The position numbers and the translations under genes were made by a program. Source: JAITMY01 sp031553765 (GTDB taxonomy: Bacteria > Bacteroidota > Bacteroidia > Bacteroidales > UBA932). Taken from it: 64,000 bases of DNA. The stretch covers positions 124,001 to 188,000 of the forward strand of contig JAVBKY010000006.1 of NCBI GenBank assembly GCA_031553765.1, in the 5' to 3' direction. Below are positions 61,190 through 64,000 of the stretch, in pieces. How positions within the stretch are numbered: position 1 is the stretch's first letter; each line of letters opens with the position of its first letter. The notes beneath the pieces are model-generated. The model was not told the DNA's origin. It worked only from the letters and a program-made list of their open reading frames with translations, and did not search any database.

Positions 61190-61270
61190 GTCATTGCGGA
61201 CTTGACCCGCAATCTCCATGCCAGAGTTAACACACTCCACCAAGAGATCCCGTATCAAGCACGGGATGAC
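61190..61270. repeat. Dispersed palindromic repeat, family A copy 4 (GTCATTGCGGACTTGACCC type)
   Basis: GTCATTGCGGACTTGACCCG opens the unit, and GAGATCCCGTATCAAGCACG with GGGATGAC closes it. It shares its left half with copy 2 and ends before the nusB promoter. Confidence 0.82.
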
Positions 61271-61283
61271 GACAAGGTTTTCT

Positions 61284-61314
61284 CTTGCATTTCCTCTTTT
61301 TTTCTTTATCTTTG
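61284..61314 (+). promoter_or_regulatory. Promoter of the nusB gene
   Basis: CTTG (61284-61287), 19 bases and TATCTTTG (61307-61314). The leader would be about 130 bases to 61451; I see no regulatory structure in it. Confidence 0.6.
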
Positions 61315-61450
61315 TGTCCATTTTTGAAAAAGAATACCCAAAGTTCCTTCACAGTTGACTACTCGTTTTTTCCATATTTGCACGCTGCTATGCGTTACGT
61401 GGTTAACTGCCTTTACCTCCTGATATTAAAAAAATAAAAGATACGACAAA

Positions 61451-62392
61451 ATGATTAGCCGTAGACTACTACGTATTAAGGTTTTAAAGGAGGTATTCAG
61501 CTACCTCAATGCCAACCAATGCACACCCGAGGTAACAGAAAAGGCGCTATCAAATAGCGTTTTCAAAACGTACGAGTTGTACCACCACCTTATGCAGCTG
61601 GCTGAGGAATTGCGCGACTACGCACAACAGCAGCTGGAGTTAGGTAAGCAAAAGAAGTTGGCCACAGCTAAAGAGTTGAACCCTAATACCAAGTTCGTGG
61701 ATAACGAATTTGTAAAAGTAGTGGAGGCTAACACCGCCCTAAAGAAGTTTTGCGAAAAGCAAAAGTTGAACTGGCGCGCTTCCGACAGCACGGTACGCAA
61801 CTTATATCAAGCCATGGTTGAAAGCGACCTGTACCAGGAGTACATGGCCTCACCTACCCGCTCTTTTACCGATGATAAAAACTTCATCATAAAATACTAC
61901 GAGCAGCAGTTGGAGGACTCGGAGCCGCTACTTTCGGCCTTGGAGGAGCAAAGCATACTGTGGATTGACGACATAGAATTCACACTGAGTCAAGTAATTA
62001 AAACTTTCAAGTCGTTTAAGCAAGGGCAAATTCCCGAAACACCGCTACAACCGCTGTTTAAGGATAAGGACGATGAGGTATTTGCCTCACAGCTGCTGGG
62101 CCGTGCCATAACCTGCAGCGACGAATATCGCGAGCTGATAGACAAGCACACCAAAAATTGGGATGTGGAGCGCATTGCGTTTATGGATATTGTAATAATG
62201 GTAACCGCCATAGCCGAATTGGTAGAGTTTCCGGATATTCCCATAAAGGTATCACTCAACGAGTACATTGAAATAGCCAAATACTACAGCACACCCAATA
62301 GCAGCACTTTTATTAACGGCGTACTGGACAAGATAGTAGATGAACTGCAAAGAAAAAAGTTACTGCAAAAAAATGGTAAAGGCACAGAGTAA
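61451..62392 (+). CDS. nusB: Transcription antitermination factor NusB, long form
   Basis: This 313-residue protein is about twice the E. coli NusB length. The canonical helical domain is at the C-terminus: R-I-A-F-M-D-I-V-I-M-V-T-A-I-A-E-L and I-K-V-S-L-N-E-Y-I-E-I-A-K-Y-Y-S, followed by F-I-N-G-V-L-D-K-I. The N-terminal 180 residues (S-R-R-L-L-R-I-K-V-L-K start) are an extension common in Bacteroidota. NusB with NusE supports rRNA antitermination. It heads nusB-yajC-ybbR-coaE. Confidence 0.92.
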   Translation: MISRRLLRIKVLKEVFSYLNANQCTPEVTEKALSNSVFKTYELYHHLMQLAEELRDYAQQQLELGKQKKLATAKELNPNTKFVDNEFVKVVEANTALKKFCEKQKLNWRASDSTVRNLYQAMVESDLYQEYMASPTRSFTDDKNFIIKYYEQQLEDSEPLLSALEEQSILWIDDIEFTLSQVIKTFKSFKQGQIPETPLQPLFKDKDDEVFASQLLGRAITCSDEYRELIDKHTKNWDVERIAFMDIVIMVTAIAELVEFPDIPIKVSLNEYIEIAKYYSTPNSSTFINGVLDKIVDELQRKKLLQKNGKGTE

Positions 62393-62402
62393 AATATCGT
62401 TT

Positions 62403-62433
62403 TTTGTCTTGTGCAAAAAAATTACTACTTTTA
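62403..62433 (+). promoter_or_regulatory. Promoter of yajC
   Basis: TTTG (62403-62406), 19 bases and TACTTTTA (62426-62433); one mismatch at the last -7 base. Confidence 0.6.
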
Positions 62434-62465
62434 CAAGGAATTATTCTAAATAAAACAATAACACA

Positions 62466-62792
62466 ATGAAATTCGTTTTACTACAAGATGCAGCGCCAGC
62501 AGCAGGCGTAATGGGTGGAAGTGGTGCCATGACTTGGCTTATGCTAATTGCCATATTCGTGGTAATGTACTTTTTTATGATTCGCCCACAGCAAAAGCGC
62601 CAAAAGGAGTTACGTAAGTTCCGCGAAGGCCTGCAAAAAGGTGACAAGGTGGTAACCGTAGGTGGTATTTACGGTACTGTTGTAGAAGTTAAGGATAACT
62701 ACATCCTCATTGAGGTAGATAACAACGTACGCATGCGCTTTGATAAGTCAAGCGTGCTGAAAGATTCCTCAGACCTTGCCCAGGCTAAGTAA
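62466..62792 (+). CDS. yajC: Preprotein translocase subunit YajC
   Basis: This 108-residue protein has one transmembrane helix (about 22-38) followed by F-F-M-I-R-P-Q-Q-K-R-Q-K-E and G-D-K-V-V-T-V-G-G-I-Y-G-T-V, the family signature. It associates with SecDF at the translocon. Confidence 0.95.
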   Translation: MKFVLLQDAAPAAGVMGGSGAMTWLMLIAIFVVMYFFMIRPQQKRQKELRKFREGLQKGDKVVTVGGIYGTVVEVKDNYILIEVDNNVRMRFDKSSVLKDSSDLAQAK

Positions 62793-62823
62793 GTTACGCT
62801 CCTACGCATAACAGCACAACTTG

Positions 62824-62856
62824 CCCCCACAGCAAACCAAAATTTGGTTGTGGGGG
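62824..62856 (+). terminator. Terminator after yajC
   Basis: The nested hairpin CCCCCACA/TGTGGGGG with inner AACCAAA/TTTGGTT is followed by TATTTGTATTTTTT. Confidence 0.85.
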
Positions 62857-62878
62857 TATTTGTATTTTTTGAGAACAC

Positions 62879-63874
62879 ATGGCAAAAAAAAAGGCTCCAT
62901 TGCCCACCTCGCTGTTAAGCGCACGACGCTTTCTGCGACGAGATAAGCGATTGCTTAGCTTTAGCTTCTTTTTGCTTATTTCCATTGCGCTGTGGACACT
63001 CAATAAGCTCTCCCACTCCTACATTTACGACCTCCCTGCGCAAATAGAGCTGGTTACGCCCACTCCTGTGAACTACATGATTACCACCAGTACCGTCACG
63101 CCTACACAGCTACGCGTGCGCGCGCTCGGCTACGACATCATGCGTTATAAATTCTTTGACAACAAAACATTTAAGGTTCCTATCACGCCTGCTATCAACT
63201 CATCAAAGTCCGATATTACCTCGTCGGTAGCCACAGCGCAACTACGTAATACGGTAGCACAGCAGCTGGGTACAGGGTATGAATTACAGGTAATACTACC
63301 TGATAGTATTAGTATTCAACTATCGCGCATGGCCGCTAAAAAAGTTCCGGTGCGCAGCAACTTTCGCATAACATACGCACCACAATACATGCAGCGTGGC
63401 GATGTTGAATTTAAACCGGACAGCGTAGTGGTAAGCGGCGCCGAAAGTGCCTTAGCATTGATAACCGAGATATACACAGAGCGAACACAAAAGGATAGGG
63501 TGTCGGCAGACCTTTCAGGAAAAGCAGACCTCATAGTCCCTTCCGGCACTATAGTATCACACAGAAAAGTTATGTACAATGTTGACGTACAAAGATTCAT
63601 AGAAATATCGTATAACCTTCCTATACTGGTAGCTGGAGCGCCCGATTCGCTCAACGTGGAGCTGCTGCCCAACACTGCCAAGGTTACCTTTTCTGTTACC
63701 ATGGAGGAATATCCGCAGCTGAAGCGTGAGGAGTTATACCTTATAGCGAGCTATCGCGAATTACGCAAAAGCATGTCGGGACAAGTGCGTGTAAGCCTTA
63801 ATAAACCGCCAAAATATACTCTTTCTACCACTATAAGCCCTGCTTTTGTAAGCGTGGTTTCAAAACATAAGTAG
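62879..63874 (+). CDS. YbbR-like domain protein
   Basis: This 331-residue protein has a basic N-terminus and one transmembrane helix (about 25-43), then YbbR-like beta domains (e.g. S-I-Q-L-S-R-M-A-A-K-K-V-P-V; Y-N-V-D-V-Q-R-F). In Firmicutes the related CdaR regulates the cyclic di-AMP synthase, but such an enzyme gene is not seen here, and the Bacteroidota role is not known to me. It is two bases before coaE. Confidence 0.8.
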   Translation: MAKKKAPLPTSLLSARRFLRRDKRLLSFSFFLLISIALWTLNKLSHSYIYDLPAQIELVTPTPVNYMITTSTVTPTQLRVRALGYDIMRYKFFDNKTFKVPITPAINSSKSDITSSVATAQLRNTVAQQLGTGYELQVILPDSISIQLSRMAAKKVPVRSNFRITYAPQYMQRGDVEFKPDSVVVSGAESALALITEIYTERTQKDRVSADLSGKADLIVPSGTIVSHRKVMYNVDVQRFIEISYNLPILVAGAPDSLNVELLPNTAKVTFSVTMEEYPQLKREELYLIASYRELRKSMSGQVRVSLNKPPKYTLSTTISPAFVSVVSKHK

Positions 63875-63876
63875 CC

Positions 63877-64000
63877 ATGTTACGCGTAGGCATCACCGGA
63901 GGTATAGGTAGCGGAAAATCGCTTGTTTGCAAATCATTCGAATTGCTCGGCATACCTGTATTCTACGCCGACGATGAGGTGAAGAAGATGTACGACGATA
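63877..64000 (+). CDS. coaE: Dephospho-CoA kinase, 5' part only
   Basis: The visible 41 codons start M-L-R-V-G-I-T-G-G-I-G-S-G-K-S, the P-loop and opening typical of CoaE, then F-x-x-L-G-I-P-V-F-Y-A-D-D. CoaE makes CoA from dephospho-CoA. The rest lies beyond the window. Confidence 0.92.
   Translation, partial: MLRVGITGGIGSGKSLVCKSFELLGIPVFYADDEVKKMYDD

Overview
The window reads as chromosomal DNA of a Bacteroidota bacterium, most likely of the order Bacteroidales. Direct signs are repeated promoters of the phylum's type (TTTG, 19-20 bases, TAnnTTTG) with few Shine-Dalgarno sequences, a type IX secretion C-terminal sorting domain, a SusC-like TonB-dependent receptor with a carboxypeptidase-regulatory N-terminus, a single-domain PUR protein, a long NusB, and a sodium-pumping methylmalonyl-CoA decarboxylase operon of the kind used to make propionate. 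Most genes are ordinary housekeeping genes. The gaps are rich in palindromic dispersed repeats of several families.

Layout. 1-7.4 kb: 5' end of an APH-like kinase gene, yceI-like gene, a secreted unknown, ettA, an MFS exporter, the tRNA CCA-adding enzyme and a Nudix hydrolase. 7.4-12.1 kb: hisS, an AAA/DUF4143 ATPase bracketed by matching AT-rich palindromes, and a YgiQ radical-SAM gene with a palindromic repeat inserted in frame. 12.2-14.5 kb: trpB2 behind a complete trp attenuator (promoter, leader peptide with three Trp codons, competing hairpins, terminator), a small lipoprotein with a Cys/His motif and tRNA-Val. 14.8-21.9 kb (minus strand): PUR protein, trpS, a RelA-type synthetase with a degenerate hydrolase site, a MATE exporter and a Tat-exported Gfo/Idh/MocA oxidoreductase. 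22.1-26.8 kb: methylmalonyl-CoA epimerase followed by decarboxylase alpha, gamma-like (lamin-tail fused), biotin carrier and beta subunits. 26.9-32.4 kb: a Wzz-like protein, a GH3/serine hydrolase fusion and a PreA-like ferredoxin-domain dehydrogenase.

32.5-40.2 kb (minus strand): an OmpA-family protein and a very large surface protein that now lies in two frames. The upstream half has the signal peptide and about 29 leucine-rich repeats; the downstream half has 12 repeats of 74 residues and the type IX sorting signal. 40.9-43.6 kb: YigZ, pyrB-pyrI and a glutathione peroxidase. 43.8-47.9 kb (minus strand): recF, a DciA-like DUF721 gene, a TonB-dependent receptor and a small ribbon-helix-helix-like gene. 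48.2-54.8 kb: an RND efflux system (adaptor, pump, TolC) in which a REP-associated HUH transposase with its own palindromes sits between pump and TolC. 54.8-64 kb: mutS2, a VOC protein, recQ, lptB, nusB, yajC, a YbbR protein and the start of coaE.

The best points for a second look are the trp attenuator, the split LRR/repeat/T9SS gene, the RAYT-REP module in the efflux locus, the coding-sequence repeat insertion in ygiQ and the palindrome-flanked ATPase. I saw no CRISPR array, prophage, rRNA operon or clear defence system.
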